A stretch of DNA of 64,000 nt, taken from Bacteroidota bacterium (GTDB lineage: Bacteria > Bacteroidota > Bacteroidia > Chitinophagales > Chitinophagaceae). How positions within the stretch are numbered: the first letter of the stretch is position 1; every line of letters starts with the position of its first letter. Made by a program: the position numbers and the translations under genes. Positions 49,230-58,777 of the stretch are shown here, one piece after another. The notes beneath the pieces were generated by a model that did no database searches, had not been told where the DNA came from, and worked only from the letters and a program-made list of their open reading frames with translations. The DNA lies in NCBI GenBank assembly GCA_947461125.1, contig CANHHX010000001.1, positions 1 through 64,000 on the forward strand, in the 5' to 3' direction.

Positions 49230-49702
49230 TGATTTATGTTTTTAATATATAATACAGAGGGTTCTTTTTGATATATCAATTCTTTTTTAAGAATAAAATT
49301 TGCTTTTATAAAAGAATCTATAGAGGCTATATTGGAACTCTTTATATAAGCATAAAGGAAATAGTTGGGATTTTCAGTTAAAAAAATATTGGATGCTGTA
49401 TCAAGTATTTGGGGTGCATATGAATTACCTCGGTGCATAATATCAATTGAAACTCCAATTATAGCTGTATTATCATTAGACTTTGTGATACGCACCTGTC
49501 CAATATTTTGCTGATCTTCATTATGAAATATATAGAAACAAAAATTGGGATTATTAATACGTTCGTTAAACCATTCTACATGTGCATTGTAATCAATTGT
49601 AGCAGTATCAAAAGATTGTAGTCTTACCAAAGGGTCATTTGCCCATTGATAATACAAGTCACAATCCTTTATGTTAGCTTTACGTATGGTTAGAATGCTC
49701 AT
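49220..49702 (-). CDS. GNAT N-acetyltransferase (PseH-like candidate)
   Basis: TIRKANIKDCDLYYQWANDPLVRLQSFDT, NIGQVRITKS; adjacent to pseI. Confidence 0.8.
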   Translation of the reverse strand: MSILTIRKANIKDCDLYYQWANDPLVRLQSFDTATIDYNAHVEWFNERINNPNFCFYIFHNEDQQNIGQVRITKSNDNTAIIGVSIDIMHRGNSYAPQILDTASNIFLTENPNYFLYAYIKSSNIASIDSFIKANFILKKELIYQKEPSVLYIKNINQCK

Positions 49703-50249
49703 TAATTTTTGAATGAATAACTACATCAATAAACTTGTCTTCAATAAAGCAATGATCTTTCAAAACTGCTTCTTTATAAAAGCCGCAAGATTCTAAAACA
49801 GAGTACAAATTAGGCCTTAAGTCAAATGCATAAGTAAAAATTTTATGGATTTTAATATCTTCAAAAGCTACCAGCTGTATCATACTTAGAAAACTTTGCC
49901 AGCAAGAAGAAAAGTATTCTTCTTCCATCTCTGGTTTGATTATAAAGGAAATCTCTGCATGCTTATCTACCCAATTAATATGCACCAATCCACCATAACC
50001 TATACATACATTATTATATAAAAAAGAAAATAAGATTTGGCTGGGTTGCTGTGTATCAAATAATTTACTTATTATCTCTGCAAAGTAATTATCTTGGATA
50101 ATTGGCGTAAGTAGTTTTTGCTGGCGTAAATGAAAAATCTGCGCATTACGCATATGCATAATAATATACTTATCCTGGTCTCTTATGGGCACAATAGAGT
50201 AATTCTCATTAATTCTTACTTGTTCTTTTAAAGAAGCATAATTACGCAT
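49680..50249 (-). CDS. GNAT N-acetyltransferase
   Basis: VPIRDQDKYIIMHMRNAQIFHLRQQ, IGYGGLVHINWVDKHAEISFII, LESCGFYKEAVLKDHCFI. Confidence 0.8.
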   Translation of the reverse strand: MRNYASLKEQVRINENYSIVPIRDQDKYIIMHMRNAQIFHLRQQKLLTPIIQDNYFAEIISKLFDTQQPSQILFSFLYNNVCIGYGGLVHINWVDKHAEISFIIKPEMEEEYFSSCWQSFLSMIQLVAFEDIKIHKIFTYAFDLRPNLYSVLESCGFYKEAVLKDHCFIEDKFIDVVIHSKINEHSNHT

Positions 50250-50995
50250 TATAATCTGACCGGTTTATTTATCTTTTGTAACGAGTTTTTAATATCAAGA
50301 GGTGTGAATTGGGTAAAATGGAAAATACTTGACGAACCTACCGCTTCGCAATTGGTATTCTGAAAAAGTTCAATATAATGGTCTGGCTTACCACCGCCTC
50401 CAACACAAATCATTGGAACTTTTGTTATTTTTTCTGCTTCCTTTATCAATTCTATATCAAACCCACTCATCATTCCGTCGTTGTTAACTGCATTTAATAT
50501 TATTTCTCCGGCTCCAGCTTCTTGCATTTCTGAAATAAAATCATGCATTGCTATATTCTTACCAGCAATATTCAATATTTCAAACCGATCATTTTTCTTT
50601 TGAACATCTACTGAGATTGTTATACACTGTGCCCCAAAAAATTCTGAAGCAGTTTTGATGAAATTTTTATCTTTAATTGAAGCTGACTTAATAATAACCT
50701 TATCAGCACCAATTTTTAATAGATCATTAATGTCCTCAACTGAAGTTATACCGCCACCAATTGCTACCGGCATAAAACACTCTTTAATTACATCTTGTAC
50801 TATTTTAAGATTAATCTTTCTATTCTGTTGTGTAGCAAAAATATCTATAAAAGCAAGTTCATCTACTGCCCTGCTGTTATAAACCCTTGCTGCCTGTACA
50901 GGATTACCAACCATCCTCGGATTAATAAATTGTTTGGTTTTAACTAATGCAAATCCATTAAAAGTGAGTATAGGTATAATCCTAACTTTAAGCAT
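50249..50995 (-). CDS. HisF-like cyclase subunit, module A
   Basis: RIIPILTFNGFALVKTKQFINPRMVGNPVQAARVYNSRAVDELAFIDIFA, PVAIGGGITSVEDI. Confidence 0.88.
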   Translation of the reverse strand: MLKVRIIPILTFNGFALVKTKQFINPRMVGNPVQAARVYNSRAVDELAFIDIFATQQNRKINLKIVQDVIKECFMPVAIGGGITSVEDINDLLKIGADKVIIKSASIKDKNFIKTASEFFGAQCITISVDVQKKNDRFEILNIAGKNIAMHDFISEMQEAGAGEIILNAVNNDGMMSGFDIELIKEAEKITKVPMICVGGGGKPDHYIELFQNTNCEAVGSSSIFHFTQFTPLDIKNSLQKINKPVRL

Positions 50996-51596
50996 AATAT
51001 TTATAAATAGATGATAAAAGTGTTAGGCCTGCATTCTGACTTTTTTCAGGATGAAATTGTGTGGCAAAAATATTCTTGTTTTGAATAGCAGCAACATAAT
51101 CTTTACCATAATTTACAGTAGCTGCAATATTTTCTTTATCTGAAACATCAAAATGAAAACTATGTATAAAGTAGAAATTTTTTTGATCTACTGGTGATAA
51201 AAAACCCTGTTTTGTTACAGATATATCATTCCATCCTAAATGTGGTATTCTCTTTTGTGGTTCTATAATTTTTTTTACTGTTCCTTCTATCCAACCTAAG
51301 CCATTGCAGTGAATAAATTCTGTCCCACTTGAAGCGAGCAATTGCATACCTAAACAAAAGCCCATAAAAGGTTTCTCTTTAACTAATACTTGTTCATTTA
51401 GAACCGGTATTAAATTATAAGCAATTAGATTATCCATACCCTGTTTAAAAGCACCAACACCAGGTAAAATAATAAAATCAGCATCAATTATTTCTTTATG
51501 GTTGGATGTAATTATATTTTTTATTTTTAAAAAATCTAAAGCTTTTTGTACTGAAGCCACATTGCCCATTCCATAATCGATAATAGCTGTTTTCAC
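50988..51596 (-). CDS. HisH-like glutamine amidotransferase subunit, module A
   Basis: IDYGMGNVASVQKAL, LPGVGAFKQGM, GFCLGMQLLAS, ATQFHPEKSQ. Confidence 0.9.
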   Translation of the reverse strand: MKTAIIDYGMGNVASVQKALDFLKIKNIITSNHKEIIDADFIILPGVGAFKQGMDNLIAYNLIPVLNEQVLVKEKPFMGFCLGMQLLASSGTEFIHCNGLGWIEGTVKKIIEPQKRIPHLGWNDISVTKQGFLSPVDQKNFYFIHSFHFDVSDKENIAATVNYGKDYVAAIQNKNIFATQFHPEKSQNAGLTLLSSIYKYYA

Positions 51597-51615
51597 AATT
51601 GCATTAAATTAAGAG

Positions 51616-52770
51616 TTACTGAATTTCAAAGCTTTTAATCAAATTACCTTCATCATCTCTTTTAAAACTGCCATCTTTGTTTTTTTTGAAAATTATAGGA
51701 TTTGTGTAAGAATCAATTACATTATCAATCTCTATTTTCGACATACCTGAGTATTTAATAAATTCATTTATGGCATAGTGAGGGTACTTACCATCAAATT
51801 GCTTTACTAAAGCTAAACCTTCAGCGCGAGTAAGTCTGTTGTTCCTGATATCAATACATGCATGATCAGTTGCTCTGCCGAAGCCGTATTTTACATATTT
51901 CAGATAATCATGCAGACCTACTAATTTTTCATCTAGATTCTCATAATTAGTATAAGTACCTTCAATATTTCCATCTTCCTTCACACTAAACCCAAGTTCT
52001 TTTACTATCTCTAGCTGTTTACGGGCATCCCAAAAAAAATAATGCCCTAAAAATATTCCTGTTACACCTACTCTTTCAATATCTTCATCTTCTGGATAAA
52101 AGTAAGGTGTCAGTTCTTTTTCAGTAAGGCCCTGTACTCCAACCATATCCTGTATTCTGTTTCCCAGCAAGCCCCCAAATTCCTCTAACCATTTCCGGTT
52201 AAGTATTCTGTTTTTTACGCTATCAAGATGTGGGCCACCGTATTCCTGTTGGGGATTTTCTCCCCATATTATTAGTGGAATATTGAATTTAACAGCGAAC
52301 ATTACAGGAATAGTGAAAATGCCTATATGGTTAGGCCACATTTCATCACCTACTCTGATAAAGCTTTCTACAACCATTTTTTTATAAGCATCATGATTTT
52401 TTTTGAAATGTATAAGATCAATACCCATTTTAGAAATATTATCTAAATTACGCTGACCTAGTTCAGTAACCATTGTAGTTTCAAAGCAAACACATAAAGG
52501 ATTAAGACCGCATACATTCTTCATAAAATAAGCTTGGTACGTGCTATCTTTCCCTCCACTTACAGGTATTAAACAATCATATCCAATTTCTCCAGAAGGC
52601 TTTTTATAAAAATCTACAATCTCAAAAAAATCTTTCCTTTTTTGGACCCAATCGATACCTATATTTTTCTGTTCAGCGGCTACACAGGCAGAACAAATAC
52701 CCTCTTCATTGAAAGACAAGTCGGGTTTGGTTTCTGGAAACAAACATTTATTACAATATCTAATATTCAT
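51616..52770 (-). CDS. N-acetyl sugar amidotransferase, module A
   Basis: MNIRYCNKCLFPETKPDLSFNEEGICSAC Cys motif; IPVSGGKDSTYQAYF PP-loop; ATG at 52770 preferred. Confidence 0.88.
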   Translation of the reverse strand: MNIRYCNKCLFPETKPDLSFNEEGICSACVAAEQKNIGIDWVQKRKDFFEIVDFYKKPSGEIGYDCLIPVSGGKDSTYQAYFMKNVCGLNPLCVCFETTMVTELGQRNLDNISKMGIDLIHFKKNHDAYKKMVVESFIRVGDEMWPNHIGIFTIPVMFAVKFNIPLIIWGENPQQEYGGPHLDSVKNRILNRKWLEEFGGLLGNRIQDMVGVQGLTEKELTPYFYPEDEDIERVGVTGIFLGHYFFWDARKQLEIVKELGFSVKEDGNIEGTYTNYENLDEKLVGLHDYLKYVKYGFGRATDHACIDIRNNRLTRAEGLALVKQFDGKYPHYAINEFIKYSGMSKIEIDNVIDSYTNPIIFKKNKDGSFKRDDEGNLIKSFEIQ

Positions 52771-52772
52771 TT

Positions 52773-53393
52773 TTATTTTTTTTCGATTAAGAACCATGTG
52801 ATATCATCTTGTGGAAAAGCAGGATCTCTCCTATATGCAAAACCATAATCAATAAGAGCACAATTATTAAACCTATCTAGAAATTCTCCAGCGAAATCTC
52901 TTTTATACAATCTATCCATATGTCCTCTATATGGAATGGTTACAGGTATAGGATTGTAGTATTCCCCGATTAAGATATATTTATTTGAACTTTCATATAG
53001 TTTATCATAAACCACATTTAACATATCAGGATTTATATGAATTAATACCCCTTTTATTAAAGACAGTTCAACTGATTCAGAAACATCAGCTTCAAAAATA
53101 GAACCCATGTAAACGTTCTCATTACCAATCTCAATTTTTAACTGTTGTGCAGCTTTTTCATTTATCTCAATCCCTTTCAAGTTAATTTGGGGATATAAAG
53201 CTTTTAATGCTTTCATATTCATCCCAATATTTGCCCCAAACTCTCTACAAGAAGAAATTTTTCCTGCTTTTTTTAAAGCATTAGAAAAATAATAAAGGTT
53301 TGAAGCCATTAGCTGATCACTTTTATTTCTTGAGATATAATCATCCCCAAATTCTTGTGACCAAAATTGTTCTTGATCTGTTTTAAAGTCCAT
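52773..53393 (-). CDS. Pseudaminic acid biosynthesis-associated methylase family
   Basis: DQEQFWSQEFGDDYISRN ... CREFGANIGMNMKALKALYP ... KGVLIHINPDMLNVVYDKLYESSNKYILIGEYYNP. Confidence 0.85.
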   Translation of the reverse strand: MDFKTDQEQFWSQEFGDDYISRNKSDQLMASNLYYFSNALKKAGKISSCREFGANIGMNMKALKALYPQINLKGIEINEKAAQQLKIEIGNENVYMGSIFEADVSESVELSLIKGVLIHINPDMLNVVYDKLYESSNKYILIGEYYNPIPVTIPYRGHMDRLYKRDFAGEFLDRFNNCALIDYGFAYRRDPAFPQDDITWFLIEKK

Positions 53394-53440
53394 AGTTTTT
53401 ATTTTTTAAATTAATATTAATGCAAGTAACAATATATTGT

Positions 53441-54370
53441 TTACTCCTTTTTGGAAAGAATAATTCTTACTAAATTATTTGTTGCTATTTGAGCTCCTGA
53501 ATAGTTTAGATGGTCAATATTTTGAAAAAATGAATTTGGCAAAGAAGAATCTAATGATATAAATTTATATTTCTTACTTAAGATATTCTTTCCAAAATTA
53601 TAATTCGAAATAAAATTAGAATTATAATAATTTTTTAACTCATTAGTGGGTAAATCAAACAAGACTATTTCAATATTTCTGATTTTATTTAGATTTTCTA
53701 AATAATTTAATAAGTGCTTAAATTTTATTTCAGAAAAATTATCCTTCCTAAGAGGATAGTATAGTGCTTGTGTACTTTTAAGAATATTACTGGTATAAAC
53801 TTGAGTCGATTTACAATATCCTTTTGATAATAATGTTTCAAAGTTTTCATTTTTTTTCATTCCAACAGTAAAAATATTACTAAACCCCTTTCTTATACTT
53901 TTTTGTAATATTTCATCATACTCATTGTATTCTTTATATTTATAAGCAATGTATTCATTCGTAAATGAATTTTCTAAGTATCTATGAATTGGATATGCCA
54001 AAAAATTATCTGCCAAACAAGAAAATGTAGTAGGTGAAATTAACAAATAAATTGATTTTGGTTTTTGCTGGCATTGAGCTAAATACTCGTCTAAAAGTAA
54101 TTCATAAAAATATGGGCCAGCCGTTGAAATACCAAGATTATATGTTTTATAATTAATACTATCAAAAATTTCCGGAATAATCCCAGAATAACAATATGAA
54201 TTCCCAACAAACAATATGTCTAATGAGTCAAACTTGGATTTATTCTTTATTGATACTATATTATTATCTTGACTTAATTTCTTATCAATATTATCAATCC
54301 TACTTAATAGCAAAAGAAATAAGAATGCAATTAAAAAAAATAATAGTAATCGTTTTATTAAAGTATTCAT
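53441..54370 (-). CDS. SGNH-hydrolase-like membrane-anchored protein, putative MBOAT partner
   Basis: N-terminal TM; LFVGNSYCYSGIIPEIF block I-like; IDHLNYSGAQIATNNL DxxH-like block; adjacent to MBOAT. Confidence 0.65.
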   Translation of the reverse strand: MNTLIKRLLLFFLIAFLFLLLLSRIDNIDKKLSQDNNIVSIKNKSKFDSLDILFVGNSYCYSGIIPEIFDSINYKTYNLGISTAGPYFYELLLDEYLAQCQQKPKSIYLLISPTTFSCLADNFLAYPIHRYLENSFTNEYIAYKYKEYNEYDEILQKSIRKGFSNIFTVGMKKNENFETLLSKGYCKSTQVYTSNILKSTQALYYPLRKDNFSEIKFKHLLNYLENLNKIRNIEIVLFDLPTNELKNYYNSNFISNYNFGKNILSKKYKFISLDSSLPNSFFQNIDHLNYSGAQIATNNLVRIILSKKE

Positions 54371-54376
54371 TTCAAA

Positions 54377-55816
54377 TTAAAATTGGAAATAAATAAACTG
54401 TTGCTGTTTCCCAGAAACTAATATAATAGTTAAAATAAATATATAATAAATTAACCACCGTATTCCCACATACTTGATTTTATTTGTTTTCTGAAAGGGA
54501 TGTACTCCAAATCTACTTATCCACTCAATAATTATAAAGCATATTACTAAAACTGTAGTAATTAATGGAAAATCTTGTGGAATAGTTAAGATCGAACTAT
54601 TAATTATATGCTTAACAAAATCCCAAGCAATACTAAGATTTGGTGCTCTAAAAAATATCCACGCAAAAGTTACTAATGAAAACGTAAATAAAATTTGAAA
54701 AAAATCATTAAATGAAGGTAAAATCTTATCCTTAGAAACGATTTGCAAATTTTTCCTATTTAAACCAAAGATTAAAAGAGGCAAAAAATAAACCGCATTT
54801 AAAAACCCCCAAAATAAAAAGGTCCAGTTTGCGCCATGCCAAAAACCACTTACAATAAATATGATGAATGTATTAATAATTGCCCTATACTTATTTACCT
54901 TACTGCCTCCTAAGGGTATATATAAATAATCTTTAAACCAAGATGAAAGAGATATATGCCATCTTCGCCAAAATTCTGCAATATCTCTTGAAAAATAAGG
55001 AAACGAAAAGTTTTTTAGTAGCTCTATACCGAATAATCTTGCACTACCTAGCGCAATATCAGAATAACCTGAAAAATCACAATAAATTTGAAATGAAAAA
55101 AAAACTGCTCCTAAAATTAGTGATGATGCAGAATAATTCTCATATCCATTAAAAATTTGGTTGGCATAAACAGCACAATTATCAGCAATTACAACCTTTT
55201 TGAATAAGCCCCACAATATTTGTTGTAATCCATCAATAGTTTTAGTATAATTAAAATTTCTATTTTGCTTTAACTGGGGTAACAAATGCGTGGCTCTTTC
55301 AATTGGACCTGCTACTAATAATGGGAAAAAGCTTACAAAAAGGGAATAAACAATAAAGTCTTTTTCAGGTCTTATTTTATTATTATAAGTATCGATTACA
55401 TATGATAGACCATGAAAAGTATAAAAGGAAATTCCAACAGGTAATATGATATTTAACAACCATAAACCATTAAAATTGAAACCAAGGTTTTGAACTCCTT
55501 CGGCAAAGGATGTGATAAAAAAATTATAATATTTAAAGACGCCTAAAAATCCAAGGTTTATAACTATACTCAAAAAGAGCCAATTTTTTTTCTGTGTAAT
55601 TGTTTTCGAATCAAATATTTTAATTGCTGAATAATAATCAAGTAAGGTCGAAAAGATTAATAATAACAAGAATCTAATATCCCAACAACTATAAAAAAAA
55701 TAGCTCGCTATAAGTAATAATAAATTTTTACTTGAGCTACAATTTTTAAAGACTACCCAGTATAAGATATAAACTATAGGTAAAAAAATAAAAAAGCTAA
55801 AGGAATTAAATAGCAT
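54377..55816 (-). CDS. MBOAT family O-acyltransferase (AlgI-like)
   Basis: FNSFSFFIFLPIVYILYW, PVGISFYTFHGLSYVIDTY, FCDFSGYSDIALGSARLFG-type segment, FWRRWHISLSSWFKDYLYIPLGG, SGFWHGANWTFLFWG. Confidence 0.95.
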   Translation of the reverse strand: MLFNSFSFFIFLPIVYILYWVVFKNCSSSKNLLLLIASYFFYSCWDIRFLLLLIFSTLLDYYSAIKIFDSKTITQKKNWLFLSIVINLGFLGVFKYYNFFITSFAEGVQNLGFNFNGLWLLNIILPVGISFYTFHGLSYVIDTYNNKIRPEKDFIVYSLFVSFFPLLVAGPIERATHLLPQLKQNRNFNYTKTIDGLQQILWGLFKKVVIADNCAVYANQIFNGYENYSASSLILGAVFFSFQIYCDFSGYSDIALGSARLFGIELLKNFSFPYFSRDIAEFWRRWHISLSSWFKDYLYIPLGGSKVNKYRAIINTFIIFIVSGFWHGANWTFLFWGFLNAVYFLPLLIFGLNRKNLQIVSKDKILPSFNDFFQILFTFSLVTFAWIFFRAPNLSIAWDFVKHIINSSILTIPQDFPLITTVLVICFIIIEWISRFGVHPFQKTNKIKYVGIRWLIYYIFILTIILVSGKQQQFIYFQF

Positions 55817-57585
55817 TATTTAATTTTTGTATTGGTATTTAACATATCAATTAAATCTTTGTCGGTTTTATATTTTAATTGAATATGACTGTTAATTAAA
55901 GCGATATTAGGATTATTATCAAGAAATTCAAATACTGTATGTATATTTTGTGGTTTCTTTAAATCATCTATATGCTTTTGAATTTCTAAAAATAAATCTA
56001 AATCTTCCTTATAGTCTAAAGTCAATCGATAATCCCTTATTAAGGTCGATGGTAATTGGACGAAATTTAATTTAAAATGCTCTGGATTGTTCTGAAAATA
56101 CCAAGTCATATACTCTGAATAATCCGCATTTGGAAAATGATTTTTTATTTTCCTTAAAGAACTTGCATTGATAATTTCAACAGAGGTTCCAACTGCCGAA
56201 TGCTTAGCTACTGTATAGTCAGCACCATATTCAAAATGTTTAGCCATTAAAAAATCAACGATTTCGCTTGAAACATAAGGCATATCGGCTGTCACCCTTA
56301 CAACTATATCTACTCCGAATTTATCTATAATCCCTAAATAACGAGAAATAACATCCTCGGGATGACCTCTATGAAAAATGACAGCAGGAGAATAGGTATA
56401 ATTTTCCAAAATTTTATCTGCCTCCAAATCAGATGTTGCTAAAATGGTAAAATGTGTGTCCTTAAAATTCAAGCAACTTTGCAAGCACTTTTCAACAGAT
56501 GTTAAATTCCCAATCTTCTCTAAAGACTTTTTTTCTAACCTGGTTGATTTCATTCTACAAGCTACTATAGTTGCAATTACCGCCTTTTTAAAATATTCTT
56601 TTTTTAGGGTTTTCTGAACAGGAATATTACTATTCAAAATATACTTTGTTTTTTGTAAATCTAAAATATCTTTGACACTTAATCCTGCTTGGCCAGATCG
56701 TTTAAAATCTAAATCTGAGTTAATATTAATAAGACTGCCTGAATTCAATGAATATTTACTAATCGGTATTTGAAGGCTGTTTTTAAGATATATACGTTCC
56801 CTCTCATTAATAAAAGGCTGAATTTTCAATTCAATATACTTTTTTAAATTATTTAAAAGTATATTATATTTATTAAAATCAATACTTGAAAAATTATCAT
56901 ACTTAGTTTCTAATTTACTATGCATGATATGCTTTTCAATTGCATGTGCACCATGCATTGCTGCACAAATTGGCAACCAAATTGTATCTTCAGATTCTCC
57001 ACTTGCATGGTCTGCAAAAACAATTTTATTGTTAAAATAATTTTTTAAATGGCTTATTTTACCAAAAGCACTATCCTCCAATTCAGTAGGATAGGCTTGA
57101 AAACCAACTTCAATCCATAACTCCTTTGGTTGAAGTCTTAAATTAAAAACAGATAGCCTTTCTTGGATTTCATCTATTTCTAAAGCACTAATGTTTATGA
57201 TTAGTATTTTATCGTGAATTCCGATTTTTTCTAGCCCTCTTATTATTGCTTCATTATATAATACAGACGCTTGAAGTTTTATTCCAAATATGCTAGTTTT
57301 ATTTGATTCCAAAACTTCAACACCATATTCATCAAAAAGATCTAACCAAATTTCTTTAGTTTCAAAAGCTTTTCCAATAATAGTATTCCATTCGGATAAA
57401 TCAAAATAGAGTTTCTCATACACATTATACCACTCATAGTCTTTAGTAGCAATCTTGTCAGGATGTAATGGTTGAAATTTCATTCCAACTCCTTTGATGA
57501 AACTGAACTCTTCTATTAGCGATAATATATAATCTAAACTGCCTCCATGACAATTTGCAACTTCTAAAATTTGATATGGCAGCAT
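55816..57585 (-). CDS. NeuB-family synthase fused to SAF-like and SpsF/CMP-sialate-cytidylyltransferase-like domains
   Basis: NeuB-like GFQAYPT, FADHASG, GAHAIEKHI; SAF-like SGQAGLSVKDI; C-terminal ATIVACRMKSTRLEKKSLEKIG ... VVRVTADMPYVSSEIVDFL. Confidence 0.82.
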   Translation of the reverse strand: MLPYQILEVANCHGGSLDYILSLIEEFSFIKGVGMKFQPLHPDKIATKDYEWYNVYEKLYFDLSEWNTIIGKAFETKEIWLDLFDEYGVEVLESNKTSIFGIKLQASVLYNEAIIRGLEKIGIHDKILIINISALEIDEIQERLSVFNLRLQPKELWIEVGFQAYPTELEDSAFGKISHLKNYFNNKIVFADHASGESEDTIWLPICAAMHGAHAIEKHIMHSKLETKYDNFSSIDFNKYNILLNNLKKYIELKIQPFINERERIYLKNSLQIPISKYSLNSGSLININSDLDFKRSGQAGLSVKDILDLQKTKYILNSNIPVQKTLKKEYFKKAVIATIVACRMKSTRLEKKSLEKIGNLTSVEKCLQSCLNFKDTHFTILATSDLEADKILENYTYSPAVIFHRGHPEDVISRYLGIIDKFGVDIVVRVTADMPYVSSEIVDFLMAKHFEYGADYTVAKHSAVGTSVEIINASSLRKIKNHFPNADYSEYMTWYFQNNPEHFKLNFVQLPSTLIRDYRLTLDYKEDLDLFLEIQKHIDDLKKPQNIHTVFEFLDNNPNIALINSHIQLKYKTDKDLIDMLNTNTKIK

Positions 57586-57609
57586 GATTATTTATTTTTA
57601 AAAATCATT

Positions 57610-58767
57610 TTACTGATTTTTATTTGTTAAAAAAAGATTAATGCAATTAATTACAAATATTTGTTCTTCAGAAGTCAATGTTGGATACATTGGCAAACTC
57701 AAGCATTTGCTATAATATTTTTCTGCAGAAGGAAAATCTCCTTTTTTATGCCCCAATTTTTGATAGTATGGCATTGTGTGTAATGGAACATAATGTACTT
57801 GGGTAAAAATGTTATTGTCTTTTAGATAATTGTATAGCTCCAATCTATTCTCCACTTGAATTATGTACAAATGAAATGCATGCCCATCATCAAACTTAGG
57901 TAATATCACATCTTTATTATCTACAAATGCATCATTATATCTTTTCGCAATTTCTTTTCTTTTTTTCAAGCCTGCTTCGGCTCGAGTAAGTTGGCTAATT
58001 CCTAATGCACAGAGCATATCTGGCATACGATAGTTATAGCCTAATTCATGCATTTCCATATACCATCCACCATGATTTTCTACCAATTGATTTGGATTCT
58101 TTGTAATACCATGTGTCCTTAGTAATAATAATCTTTCATATAAATCTTTGTCATTAGTAGTAATCATTCCACCTTCGCCACAAGCGATATGCTTAACAGG
58201 ATGAAAAGAGAAAATTGCTAAGTCAGCAAAAGATCCATTTCCACAGAATTGCTTATTCCCTCTACTATCAATAAAATATCCCCCAGGAGAATGACAAGAA
58301 TCTTCTATAATCCAAAGGTTATATTTATTTGCAACTGACCTTATAAGCTCTAGATTAACAGCATTACCTGCAAAGTCAACGGGTATTATTCCATCAAAAA
58401 AACCTTCAGGTTTAGAAATAATTAGGGCTTCTAGTTTTTTGATATCAATCAAAAATGTTTCTGGATTAATATCAGCAAAAAAAACATTGCCGCCGCAATA
58501 TCTAATGCAATTTCCAGAAGCTGCAAAAGTTATTGGTGTTGTGATCACATTACTTTTATTAGAAACATTTAGAGCCAATGTACAAAGATGTAAAGCAGCA
58601 GTTCCATTAGCAACAGCGACTGCATATTTGGAGCCGATATAATTGGCAAATTTTTGTTCAAACTCTAACACTTTTGGACCCTGAGTCAAAAAATCACTTT
58701 GAAGTGTAGATACAACTGCGTCGATATCAGCTTGAGTAATATTTTGTTTTCCGTATGGAATGTTCAT
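57610..58767 (-). CDS. pseC: UDP-4-amino-4,6-dideoxy-N-acetyl-beta-L-altrosamine transaminase
   Basis: IPYGKQNITQADIDAVVSTLQSDFLTQGPKVLEFEQKFANYIG, FHPVKHIACGEGGMITTND, NYRMPDMLCALGISQL. Confidence 0.93.
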   Translation of the reverse strand: MNIPYGKQNITQADIDAVVSTLQSDFLTQGPKVLEFEQKFANYIGSKYAVAVANGTAALHLCTLALNVSNKSNVITTPITFAASGNCIRYCGGNVFFADINPETFLIDIKKLEALIISKPEGFFDGIIPVDFAGNAVNLELIRSVANKYNLWIIEDSCHSPGGYFIDSRGNKQFCGNGSFADLAIFSFHPVKHIACGEGGMITTNDKDLYERLLLLRTHGITKNPNQLVENHGGWYMEMHELGYNYRMPDMLCALGISQLTRAEAGLKKRKEIAKRYNDAFVDNKDVILPKFDDGHAFHLYIIQVENRLELYNYLKDNNIFTQVHYVPLHTMPYYQKLGHKKGDFPSAEKYYSKCLSLPMYPTLTSEEQIFVINCINLFLTNKNQ

Positions 58768-58777
58768 ATAAAAAATA

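Noticed and set aside
42036-51596. HisH/HisF homologues as histidine biosynthesis genes
   Set aside because: Both pairs sit next to sugar amidotransferases with no other his genes, so they are better explained as amidotransferase partners.
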